From: a bacterium
Lineage (GTDB): Bacteria; Bacillota_I; Bacilli_A; RF39; UBA660
Assembly (NCBI GenBank): GCA_004560915.1
Contig: SFTR01000063.1
Coordinates: forward strand, 1-6,542
DNA length: 6,542 bases
Direction: 5' to 3'
Every line of letters starts with the position of its first letter. The first letter of the stretch is position 1. Under the pieces are notes generated by a model that saw only the letters and a list, made by a program, of their open reading frames with translations, had not been told where the DNA came from and did no database searches. The translations under genes and the position numbers were made by a program. Of this stretch, positions 1 to 6,176 are shown in pieces.

Positions 1-686
1 TATTTAATATTATAAAGCAGTAAATCAATATAATTATATCTATCATCTAATTTGATCTTATATTCGTTATCAATAAAAGTGAATCCATTACCTAATTCTT
101 TTAAAAATGTTGGAATGTCCTCAAGTATTAACTTTTGCAGTATTTTTTCAGATATAATTTCTTTTTTATTACTATTTCTAATATGAATAGGATTTTTAAC
201 AAAGTCTATTATTCTTATATCATCTCTACTTTTCAATTTATTTCTTGCATTAACTGGTATTCTTTCGTACTCATTAGATTTTATTTTATTTCTTAATTGT
301 CTAACATCTAAATTATAGACTTCACATTGATTGACATAATATTCTATTTTATTTATATCATCAAATGATAACATTTCATACCAATGGCTCCATGTCAACT
401 TTCCCGACAATGTCGGGACTTTTTCAATTATATTATAAAATTGTTTAATTTTATATAATAATGATGGTGTATATTTTTTACCAAATTTATTTGTTAATCT
501 TTTAGAATAGGCCTTTATTACATTTTTTCCATACTTAGTATCTACATTTTTAAGTAGTTCTCCAACTTCTAAATATGTTTTTATTTTTTCCTTTGCTTTT
601 GAATGATCTTTTACGTTTTGATATATTTCATGATTTAATATCTTGTTTTCTATTTGTTGATATGTTTTATCTATTTCTTCTATCAT
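1..686 (-). CDS. DUF1016/YhcG-family PDDEXK nuclease, 3' end cut by window edge
   Basis: I read 228 codons from the ATG at 686-684 to the left edge with no stop; the C-terminus lies outside the window. The order of conserved pieces matches the DUF1016 family (E. coli YhcG type). There is an N-terminal helical DNA-binding-like domain (about residues 18-145) with VGELL near 41, YGKNVIKAYSKRL at 52-64, LTWSHW at 97-102, LDVRQLR at 126-132 and SNEYERIP at 137-144. The start of the PDDEXK nuclease domain follows: DFVKNP at 161-166, then ILEDIPTFLKELGNGFTFI and YNYIDLLLYN, where D221 is the expected first catalytic acid. The downstream ExK pair is not visible. The family is linked to restriction-modification and other accessory loci; its exact biochemical role is poorly defined. 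The gene starts 12 bases after comEC and those bases are mostly its ribosome binding site, so it is probably in the competence transcript. Family assignment is confident; function is inferred. Confidence 0.9.
   Translation of the reverse strand, partial: MIEEIDKTYQQIENKILNHEIYQNVKDHSKAKEKIKTYLEVGELLKNVDTKYGKNVIKAYSKRLTNKFGKKYTPSLLYKIKQFYNIIEKVPTLSGKLTWSHWYEMLSFDDINKIEYYVNQCEVYNLDVRQLRNKIKSNEYERIPVNARNKLKSRDDIRIIDFVKNPIHIRNSNKKEIISEKILQKLILEDIPTFLKELGNGFTFIDNEYKIKLDDRYNYIDLLLYNIK
402..418. repeat. GC-rich 8-bp inverted repeat inside the nuclease gene
   Basis: Perfect inverted repeat TCCCGACA-A-TGTCGGGA, with 8-bp arms and a 1-base centre. It is strikingly GC-rich (10 of 17 bases) for this AT-rich window. 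It lies within codons for residues 90-96 (VPTLSGK), just before the conserved LTWSHW motif, so coding constraint explains part of the sequence. With a 1-base centre the RNA hairpin would need to open its inner pairs. No T-tract follows, so it is not a terminator. Confidence 0.75.
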
Positions 687-690
687 ATCT

Positions 691-698
691 ACTCCTTT
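691..698 (-). promoter_or_regulatory. Ribosome binding site of the DUF1016 nuclease gene
   Basis: AAAGGAGT on the minus strand, four bases (AGAT) before the ATG at 686. It fills most of the gap after the comEC TAG stop. It fixes the start of the nuclease gene and indicates active, probably coupled, translation from the comEC message. Confidence 0.8.
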
Positions 699-2768
699 CT
701 ATGGCTCAAATGTTTCAATTAATGATTTGTTTTTATTTAATGTTATTTTTATTGTGCCTACTTCATCCGTTCTTAATATTTTAGAGTTTTTTAAAGTATC
801 AAGTGTTTCAATATTTGGATGACCAAACTTATTATTTTTCCCAACTGAAATAATTGAATATTTAGGGATTATTTCGTCTATAAAAGATTCATCAGTACTT
901 GTTTTGGAACCATGATGTCCTACTTTTAAAACGTCTATATTCTTTAGATTATATTTTTCTATTATAGATTTTTCTACTTCTTTGTCGGCATCCGCCATAA
1001 ACAGAAATTTATAGTTATATATTTTGATTAGTAAAACTAAACTATCTTTATTTTCATTATTATAAATTGTATCATTTAGAGAATAAATTTCTATATTATC
1101 GATTTTTAGATATTTAGAATTTAAGGAATCAATATTTAGTTTCTTTTCTAAAGAGTTTTTTCTTCCATTATTCGTAAATTTATTTATCACTTTATAATTA
1201 TTTGTGAGTTCTAAAGCATAGCCTGCATGATCAGCATCTCCATGTGTTATTAAAAGATAATCTATTTTTTTAAGACCTATACTTTTAAAGAATGGTATTA
1301 CTGATGAAGTCATTAAATTAAACTCTTTATTTTTTTGTTTCCATTTATCAGTTTTATAGTTTAATTTACCACCTGTATCTATTAGAATACTTTTATTATT
1401 CTTAGTTACTATTAATGCTGAATCTCCTTGTGATACATCTATAAAATATACATATGTGTTTTTATCTAGTTTCAGTTTAAAATAAAGTATTACTATAAAT
1501 ATAAAAAGAATACACAATATTTTTTTATTTTTCTTTATAGAAAGTATTAATAAAATATAATAAATAATTATTTCTAGTATATTTAATTTTTGAAAGTATA
1601 TAGTTATATTTAGAATATTACTACTATACTTTGATATTGTTTCCATAATCGATGTAAGAATAAATAATATATAAGAGAGTTTTGGTATTATAACTACGAT
1701 TAAAGAGATTGGAAAAATTATATTAGTAACTAATGGAATAAATAATATGTTATTAATAAAGCCTATGATATTAACTTCGTAAGATAGATTTATTATAATT
1801 GGAAGACTTGATAAGAATGATAAAACACTTATTACTAAGATAGACTTGATATTTCCTTTTATAGTGACATTTTCATTTAATAAAAGTATAAAATAAGTAA
1901 TAGTGAATGATAATATAAAACCAATATCATAAATATAAAATGGATTCTTAAAAATTAATATAGTAAAAGTTAAAATTAAAATATTTTTTGGTTTTATAAA
2001 AGCATAATAAATCTTATTGAGACTTGAAAGTATAAAGAAGATAGTTGCTCTTAAGATAGATGGTGTGAATGATGCAATAAATGAAAAGAATATTAAGAAT
2101 ATACTTGTAATAATAAAAGAAGTTTTTTCACTTAGTTTTAACATATTTAATATAAAAATAATAATACTTGAAAATAAAGATACATGTAGACCAGATAAAG
2201 CAAATAAATGAGTTACACCATTTATTTTGTAGTTGTTATAACTTTCGTTATCTATGTATGAAGATTTGCCTAATATAAAAGCATAGAGATAACTATTATA
2301 TTTAGTATTCTCTATTCTTTTTAATATACAGTTTTTTACTTTGATAAGTATATTCTTGTTATCTTTTAGTTTCTTTATGAAATCTATTTTTAAAATATAA
2401 TTTATTTTTTTATGATATAGATAATCTTTATAATTAAATGTGTTTGGTATAGTGTTATTAGCTGGAAGTTCTAGTTTTCCTTGTACTTCTATAATGTCAC
2501 CTAAATTATAATTACTTTTAAAATTCTTTAAGTCTTTTTCTTTATCAAAGTAGTATATCCCTCTTAAATTATTAAATTCTAACGATAATTTATTTCCATC
2601 TATATTATAGTTATCTATCTTTAAAATATATTTATCTTCTATAGATAATTTTTGAGGGATATATAGCATATTATAGATAAATATATATAATATAGAGATT
2701 AGTAATAATAAATAATAAAGGGTATTAGATAGTAATATTTTCCTTAAATTTAGAGAAAAGTGTTTCAC
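699..2768 (-). CDS. comEC: ComEC/Rec2 DNA-uptake channel protein
   Basis: ComEC is the polytopic membrane channel that passes one strand of transforming DNA into the cytoplasm. The 689 residues show the full ComEC/Rec2 layout. Short N-terminal membrane segments (about 12-33) are followed by a DUF4131 OB-fold-like external domain (about 44-130; GDIIEVQGKLELP, then NTIPNTFNYKDYL). The Competence channel domain has many membrane helices (about 158-430) and the signature HLFALSGLHVS at 187-197. The C-terminal metallo-beta-lactamase domain (about 435-680) has VSQGDSALIV, IDTGG, THGDADHAG at 508-516, MADAD at 591-595, GHHGSKTST at 617-625 and FGHPN at 648-652. The metal-binding set looks intact, consistent with the proposed nuclease that degrades the non-transported strand. 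The start is GTG at 2768, overlapping comEA by 44 bases and preceded by AAAAGG; no better start lies before the first membrane segment. The stop is TAG. It follows comEA and precedes a DUF1016 nuclease gene. Confidence 0.96.
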   Translation of the reverse strand: MKHFSLNLRKILLSNTLYYLLLLISILYIFIYNMLYIPQKLSIEDKYILKIDNYNIDGNKLSLEFNNLRGIYYFDKEKDLKNFKSNYNLGDIIEVQGKLELPANNTIPNTFNYKDYLYHKKINYILKIDFIKKLKDNKNILIKVKNCILKRIENTKYNSYLYAFILGKSSYIDNESYNNYKINGVTHLFALSGLHVSLFSSIIIFILNMLKLSEKTSFIITSIFLIFFSFIASFTPSILRATIFFILSSLNKIYYAFIKPKNILILTFTILIFKNPFYIYDIGFILSFTITYFILLLNENVTIKGNIKSILVISVLSFLSSLPIIINLSYEVNIIGFINNILFIPLVTNIIFPISLIVVIIPKLSYILFILTSIMETISKYSSNILNITIYFQKLNILEIIIYYILLILSIKKNKKILCILFIFIVILYFKLKLDKNTYVYFIDVSQGDSALIVTKNNKSILIDTGGKLNYKTDKWKQKNKEFNLMTSSVIPFFKSIGLKKIDYLLITHGDADHAGYALELTNNYKVINKFTNNGRKNSLEKKLNIDSLNSKYLKIDNIEIYSLNDTIYNNENKDSLVLLIKIYNYKFLFMADADKEVEKSIIEKYNLKNIDVLKVGHHGSKTSTDESFIDEIIPKYSIISVGKNNKFGHPNIETLDTLKNSKILRTDEVGTIKITLNKNKSLIETFEP

Positions 2769-3402
2769 TTATACCTTTTACTTTCATAATATCTTTTATG
2801 TCTTTAAAGTTTCCATTTTTAATTCTATATTCAATAATTAGTTTTGCTTTTGATTCACCTATCCCAGTTAATGTCATTAGTTCTGTTATAGTTGCAGTGT
2901 TTATATTTACTTTTCCATTTGTATCTTTAGTTTCTTCTTTGTAACAGGCATCATTTTTTACTTCTTCGCATACGCATGGAGTTTCTACTACTATAGTTTC
3001 TTTTTTTCTTGCCTCTTCTATTTCTTCATTTGAATAGATGACTACTACATCTCCATCATGTAATAATTTAGATAGATTTATAAATCTAGTATTTGCATTT
3101 TTAACAAGTCCTCCTGCTGCTTCGATTGCATCAGTTACTCTGGAATTTTCTTTTATTTTGTATACTCCTGGTTTCTTAACGCTTCCTTTAATATCAACTA
3201 CTATTTCGTTAGTATTTGTTTCTTCTTTTTCTTCTTCTTTATCTTCTTTTGCTAGCATATCTACTTTATCTTCGGGTTTACTTTCTGTTTTAATAATTTT
3301 AGTACTAATATAGATAAATGAACCAACATATAAAAATAATAATAGAGTTATAATTATTACTTTAAACATATTTTCTTTTATATAGTTACCTAGTGTTTCC
3401 AT
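2725..3402 (-). CDS. comEA: ComEA, membrane-anchored DNA receptor for competence
   Basis: ComEA holds double-stranded DNA at the outer face of the membrane and hands it to the ComEC channel. The 225 residues contain one membrane anchor (about 13-33) and a Lys/Glu-rich spacer (about 40-64). An SLBB domain follows (about 66-124; VVDIKGSVKKPGVYKI, VTDAIEAAGG, LHDGDVVVIY), then a linker (125-162) and a C-terminal helix-hairpin-helix DNA-binding domain (about 164-223; VNINTATITELMTLTGIG, then KVKGISETLFSKF). This is the standard Gram-positive ComEA order and length. The linker has three cysteines (C143, C145, C153), the only ones in the protein; they would face outward. A strong AAAGGAGA site supports the start. 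The gene has its own promoter after the terminator of the surface-protein gene and overlaps comEC by 44 bases. Confidence 0.96.
   Translation of the reverse strand: METLGNYIKENMFKVIIITLLLFLYVGSFIYISTKIIKTESKPEDKVDMLAKEDKEEEKEETNTNEIVVDIKGSVKKPGVYKIKENSRVTDAIEAAGGLVKNANTRFINLSKLLHDGDVVVIYSNEEIEEARKKETIVVETPCVCEEVKNDACYKEETKDTNGKVNINTATITELMTLTGIGESKAKLIIEYRIKNGNFKDIKDIMKVKGISETLFSKFKENITI
2774..2779 (-). promoter_or_regulatory. Ribosome binding site of comEC, inside comEA
   Basis: AAAAGG on the minus strand, five bases before the GTG at 2768, lying within the last comEA codons. It supports the GTG start and translational coupling of comEC to comEA. It is weaker than the other sites here, which contain a full AGGAG core. 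Confidence 0.6.
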
Positions 3403-3407
3403 ACTTA

Positions 3408-3415
3408 TCTCCTTT
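3408..3415 (-). promoter_or_regulatory. Ribosome binding site of comEA
   Basis: AAAGGAGA on the minus strand, five bases before the ATG at 3402. It is nearly identical in sequence and spacing to the site before the surface-protein gene, and fixes the comEA start ahead of the membrane anchor. Confidence 0.85.
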
Positions 3416-3430
3416 CTTTATCCCTCTATT

Positions 3431-3459
3431 ATTATAGTTAGCCATAAAAATATAAAACA
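3431..3459 (-). promoter_or_regulatory. Probable promoter of the comEA-comEC operon
   Basis: A perfect -10 box TATAAT lies at 3436-3431. At a 17-base spacing the -35 position reads TGTTTT (3459-3454), a poor match to TTGACA. A better -35-like TTGAAA at 3471-3466 is too far away (29 bases). The region sits between a terminator and comEA, so a promoter is expected here. The weak -35 would fit a need for an activator or alternative sigma factor, but that is inference. Confidence 0.5.
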
Positions 3460-3472
3460 CTTCTTTTTCAAT

Positions 3473-3497
3473 AAAAAAAAGACCTTTTAAAGGTCTT
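3473..3497 (-). terminator. Rho-independent terminator after the surface-protein gene
   Basis: On the minus strand, a 9-bp perfect inverted repeat (AAGACCTTT / AAAGGTCTT, 1-base centre) is followed directly by eight T residues. It begins 7 bases after the TAA of the thioester-domain protein gene. It separates that gene from the competence operon. There is no T-tract on the plus strand. Confidence 0.9.
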
Positions 3498-3504
3498 AAT
3501 ATTA

Positions 3505-5118
3505 TTAAAGTTCTACTGGTTGATTTTTACGAGTTAATACGTAGTAACAGATTCCAAATGCAATCAATGTTACCATAAATAACATACCAACATTTTCTAC
3601 TCCGGTACTTGGATTAAATAATAATTCAAAGTTTTGATTAGTAGCAGTTGTTTCTATTTTTCCACCAGTGATAACATTTTGTCCTAAAGCATTATTTGCA
3701 TAATATACTCTTCCTCTATTTCCAGCAGGAACGAATTTTTTTGCTTCAGGTGCAGATGCTTCAATAGTTACATTAGCTATTTTTGATTTTTTATTAGCTA
3801 ATACATAGAATTCATCTCCTGATGTTACTTCTGTAATAGTATCACCATTTTTATTAACTAATTTAACTCCATTTTTATCAGCATCTTTTACTGTCAAATA
3901 CATTTTACCAGTTTCAATAAAGTCACCTTGTACTTTAAATGGTCCATATTTATATACTTCGTTTGTTTCCTCAAATATTTCTTTTTTAGATTTTGGTTTT
4001 GTAATTGATAGTTTTTCAGTAAAAGTACTCTTTCCATAACTTGCATAGAATGCAGCACCTTTATCTTGAATTAGATATGCATATAATTTATTTAATTCTT
4101 CAGAACCTTTTAAAGTGTTTCCTAAAGTATTACCATTCATATCTACGCCATCATTTACTTTCCATACAGCATATTGTATAGTTGAGTAAACATAATTTTC
4201 TGCGTATTTTTCAGCATTAGCATCAGTAATTGTATTATCTAATGCTTTTAATTCAGTTACTAATTTATCATAACTTGCTCCAGCAATAGTTAATGAATCT
4301 TTTAAACTTAATGATGGATAACTATGTTCAATCATCCATAATGCTCTATTGTAGTTTAATGTATTGTCCATAGCTGTTGTTGTATATAAGTCAAAGAATA
4401 TATTGTTTTCATCTGCTTTTAATATTAATTTTAATTTGAATGTATCTCCAGTTTGATTTGCCGCTTTATTTAGATCTTCTGCAGTTATTATTTGTGGTTG
4501 TCCTTGACTACTTGCAAATACAATTCTTGTTATTTCTACTGTAACTGGATTTGATTCTGTTAATCCTGCAATAGCTTCTGTACTTGAATTATAACCAGGT
4601 GTAGTATATTGTACTGTGAATCCTGTTTTATAACTTCTTAATCCTTTAAATAGTGCATACATTTCTTTAGTACTATTAACTTGATTTAATAATGCAGCAT
4701 CTACTAATTCATTTAGTACTTGATCATCTGTCATACTAGCTCTTTTGTCGAAGATGAAATACATACCATTTTCTGGATATTTAAGTCTTCCGTCTAAGCA
4801 ATATGCTGAGAACCAATCTGATCCTACTCCTATTCCTGCTTTTCCAGCTTCTTCAGCTGATTCAATTTCATATTTATCTGTTAAAACAATTTTTCTCATT
4901 GAATCATATCCAGTTGTTTCTGTACTTCCATTTACAAATTTGATTTTTGAAAAATCAAATGGGCTTTGAACTGTTGCATACAATTTAGCTCCTGGATCAG
5001 GGATTTTACTTGGAACTCTTGCTGCATCATCAGTTGGTCTTACTACTGCATTTACTGAAAAGGTGAATAATATAAGTGCTATGAATGCAGTTAATGTTTT
5101 TAAAATATTTTTTTTCAT
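3505..5118 (-). CDS. Cys-Gln thioester-domain surface protein with NPSTG sorting-type C-terminus
   Basis: A secreted, probably wall-anchored adhesin of 537 residues. A signal peptide (1-24; KK, hydrophobic core, then SVNA) is followed by a mature N-terminus at about V25. A thioester domain spans about 45-325. C107 in YCLDG and Q315 in STIQYAVW are at the positions expected to form the internal Cys-Gln thioester of the TED/TQXA family (streptococcal SfbI and Cpa type), which can bind host proteins covalently. NYNRALWMIEHSYPSL at 255-270 also fits the family. YGPFKV at 391-396 opens a second, probably Ig-like beta domain (to about 460), and a short stalk follows. The end has NPSTG at 502-506, a hydrophobic segment (about 510-528) and a short tail with RK. 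This resembles a sortase signal with N in place of L and an atypical acidic final part. The gene is monocistronic, with a strong promoter and terminator. Family confident; ligand unknown. Confidence 0.88.
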   Translation of the reverse strand: MKKNILKTLTAFIALILFTFSVNAVVRPTDDAARVPSKIPDPGAKLYATVQSPFDFSKIKFVNGSTETTGYDSMRKIVLTDKYEIESAEEAGKAGIGVGSDWFSAYCLDGRLKYPENGMYFIFDKRASMTDDQVLNELVDAALLNQVNSTKEMYALFKGLRSYKTGFTVQYTTPGYNSSTEAIAGLTESNPVTVEITRIVFASSQGQPQIITAEDLNKAANQTGDTFKLKLILKADENNIFFDLYTTTAMDNTLNYNRALWMIEHSYPSLSLKDSLTIAGASYDKLVTELKALDNTITDANAEKYAENYVYSTIQYAVWKVNDGVDMNGNTLGNTLKGSEELNKLYAYLIQDKGAAFYASYGKSTFTEKLSITKPKSKKEIFEETNEVYKYGPFKVQGDFIETGKMYLTVKDADKNGVKLVNKNGDTITEVTSGDEFYVLANKKSKIANVTIEASAPEAKKFVPAGNRGRVYYANNALGQNVITGGKIETTATNQNFELLFNPSTGVENVGMLFMVTLIAFGICYYVLTRKNQPVEL

Positions 5119-5123
5119 ACCTA

Positions 5124-5130
5124 TCTCCTT
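5124..5130 (-). promoter_or_regulatory. Ribosome binding site of the thioester-domain protein gene
   Basis: AAGGAGA on the minus strand, five bases before the ATG at 5118. It sets the start so that the protein begins with the basic KK of its signal peptide. Confidence 0.85.
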
Positions 5131-5146
5131 CTATTTTTATAAGATT

Positions 5147-5175
5147 ATTGTAGCATTTTTTATATAAAAGTTCAA
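5147..5175 (-). promoter_or_regulatory. Strong sigma-A promoter of the surface-protein gene
   Basis: The -35 box TTGAAC (5175-5170), an exact 17-base spacer and the -10 box TACAAT (5152-5147) form this promoter, with a TGC just before the -10 giving an extended -10 element. Transcription should begin near 5140, giving a short leader of roughly 20 bases. The quality suggests high, largely constitutive expression. Confidence 0.85.
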
Positions 5176-5188
5176 TATTTTTGAATAT

Positions 5189-5232
5189 AAAAAAAAAGAA
5201 ACATTTAATTAGAATTTTCTTTTTAAAGTTTC
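5189..5232 (-). terminator. Rho-independent terminator overlapping the end of the 299-residue protein gene
   Basis: On the minus strand, GAAACTTTAA (5232-5223) pairs with TTAAATGTTTC (5208-5198) with one bulged T. The 14-base loop contains the last codons and TAA stop, and nine T residues follow (5197-5189). The stem is AU-rich, so it is probably moderate in strength. The next gene's -35 box begins 13 bases downstream, so the two units are tightly packed. Confidence 0.65.
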
Positions 5233-6108
5233 TCCTTTAGATTTAAATGTTTCTTTGTCTTCTTTTTCATAATTTAATATGCCTTCTAATAGTTTCTTGC
5301 CATCTTTTGGTACTAGGTCTCCTGCTTGTTCTCCCATATATAATAATGTATTTAATGCTTGCATACCTACCTCTCCCATTTGAAGCATGTTTGCTCTTAT
5401 ATATGCCATAGTTAGTAGTAGTTTTCTTGCATTACTTGGAGCTTCTATTGACTTTTGACTTAAGCCATACATTTTTCTTGCATAAGTTAGTATTTCTTGT
5501 GCGTTTACTACTTCATTAGCAGTTGATATTAGAAAGTCATCACTTGCTTCTTTGGCACGTCTTCTTTTATTTATAAATGCTACTTTATATTTTGCTTTTA
5601 TTAATTCATTTCTAAATTCTTTACATATTTCATCTTTTGATAATGCATCTAATATTTCTACAAAATATGTACCTTTTTGTGATTCATATTCACTAAATAT
5701 TCTTTTTCCCATTTCATCATCTGTTTTTCTTGTCATAACACTTGTTTCAAACAATTTATTTGCCATTCTCATTGGTATTATGTCATCTTCTTTAACATCA
5801 TGAAATATTATATATGTTGGATCACTTAATTGTTTATCTGGTGGAAAAGTAGATGCTGTGCTTATCATATTATTAACATATAATCTTTCAATAATTTCAT
5901 CATCATCTTCTACTAGTTTTTCTGTCTTCTCATAATATTGATCTTCTATTGCAGTATAGAATTCTATTAATTTCAATGTTTTTTCATATTCTAAAGAACT
6001 ATCTTTTCCCATAGTTTCAAGTATAGTTAGCTTATGATATAATCTATATAATATAGAAGTTATATTTCTTAAACTATAGTATATTTCTTTTTCTTCTTCA
6101 CTTGGCAT
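5209..6108 (-). CDS. Conserved-looking hypothetical cytosolic helical protein, 299 residues
   Basis: I do not recognise a family. There is no signal peptide or membrane segment, the protein is rich in Lys and Glu, has one Cys (C162) and no Trp, and looks almost wholly alpha-helical. The N-terminal part (about 4-80) looks like a helical hairpin or coiled coil (KEIYYSLRNITSILYRLYHK, then an acidic EDDDEIIERL). A more structured stretch, SDPTYIIFHDVKEDDIIPMR, spans 95-114. A basic patch KRRRAK at 181-186 and long helices (about 190-280) complete it. A nucleic-acid-binding or scaffolding role would be a guess. The ATG at 6108 has AGAGGA (6118-6113) four bases upstream and a consensus promoter before that. 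Coding style matches its neighbours, with no frameshift or sign of recent transfer. It stands alone between pnp and the surface-protein gene. Confidence 0.8.
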   Translation of the reverse strand: MPSEEEKEIYYSLRNITSILYRLYHKLTILETMGKDSSLEYEKTLKLIEFYTAIEDQYYEKTEKLVEDDDEIIERLYVNNMISTASTFPPDKQLSDPTYIIFHDVKEDDIIPMRMANKLFETSVMTRKTDDEMGKRIFSEYESQKGTYFVEILDALSKDEICKEFRNELIKAKYKVAFINKRRRAKEASDDFLISTANEVVNAQEILTYARKMYGLSQKSIEAPSNARKLLLTMAYIRANMLQMGEVGMQALNTLLYMGEQAGDLVPKDGKKLLEGILNYEKEDKETFKSKGETLKRKF

Positions 6109-6134
6109 ACTATCCTCTCTTTTAGTTATGCTAT

Positions 6135-6162
6135 ATTATACTATAATTAAAAAGTTTGTCAA
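6135..6162 (-). promoter_or_regulatory. Consensus sigma-A promoter of the 299-residue protein gene
   Basis: Perfect -35 TTGACA (6162-6157), a 16-base spacer and a perfect -10 TATAAT (6140-6135). The -35 box lies in the loop and descending arm of the hairpin that follows pnp. The expected start of transcription is near 6128, leaving a leader of about 20 bases that contains the ribosome binding site. Confidence 0.85.
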
Positions 6163-6174
6163 TGTGACAAACTT
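6149..6174 (-). terminator. Hairpin terminator after pnp, overlapping the next promoter
   Basis: On the minus strand AAGTTTGTCA, a three-base CAT loop and TGACAAACTT form a perfect 10-bp stem, starting two bases after the pnp stop. The T-tract is short (five T, counting two in the stem, then AATT). Because it covers the -35 box of the downstream gene it could instead, or also, be an operator for a dimeric repressor; the sequence alone does not decide. Confidence 0.75.
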
Positions 6175-6176
6175 AA

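Noticed and set aside
575..784. Plus-strand reading frame of 69 codons rich in Leu and Phe
   Set aside because: It is antisense to the nuclease start and comEC end, has no ribosome binding site, and its hydrophobicity is the mirror of Lys/Asn-rich coding sequence.
2017..2211. Plus-strand reading frame opposite the comEC channel domain
   Set aside because: It is antisense to a well-conserved membrane domain and has no start signals.
3038..3313. Plus-strand reading frame opposite comEA
   Set aside because: Its serine-rich product is the complement of the Lys/Glu-rich ComEA spacer; no ribosome binding site or promoter.
3456..3471. Possible ComK-type box (AAAA-N-TTTT) upstream of comEA
   Set aside because: The spacing is six bases, not the five of the half-site, and there is no properly spaced second half. 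A-tracts and T-tracts are frequent in this AT-rich gap.
4745..4969. Plus-strand reading frame opposite the thioester domain
   Set aside because: It is antisense to the conserved cysteine region of the surface protein and has no start signals.
5552..5803. Plus-strand reading frame opposite the 299-residue protein
   Set aside because: No ribosome binding site, antisense to a convincing gene with its own promoter.
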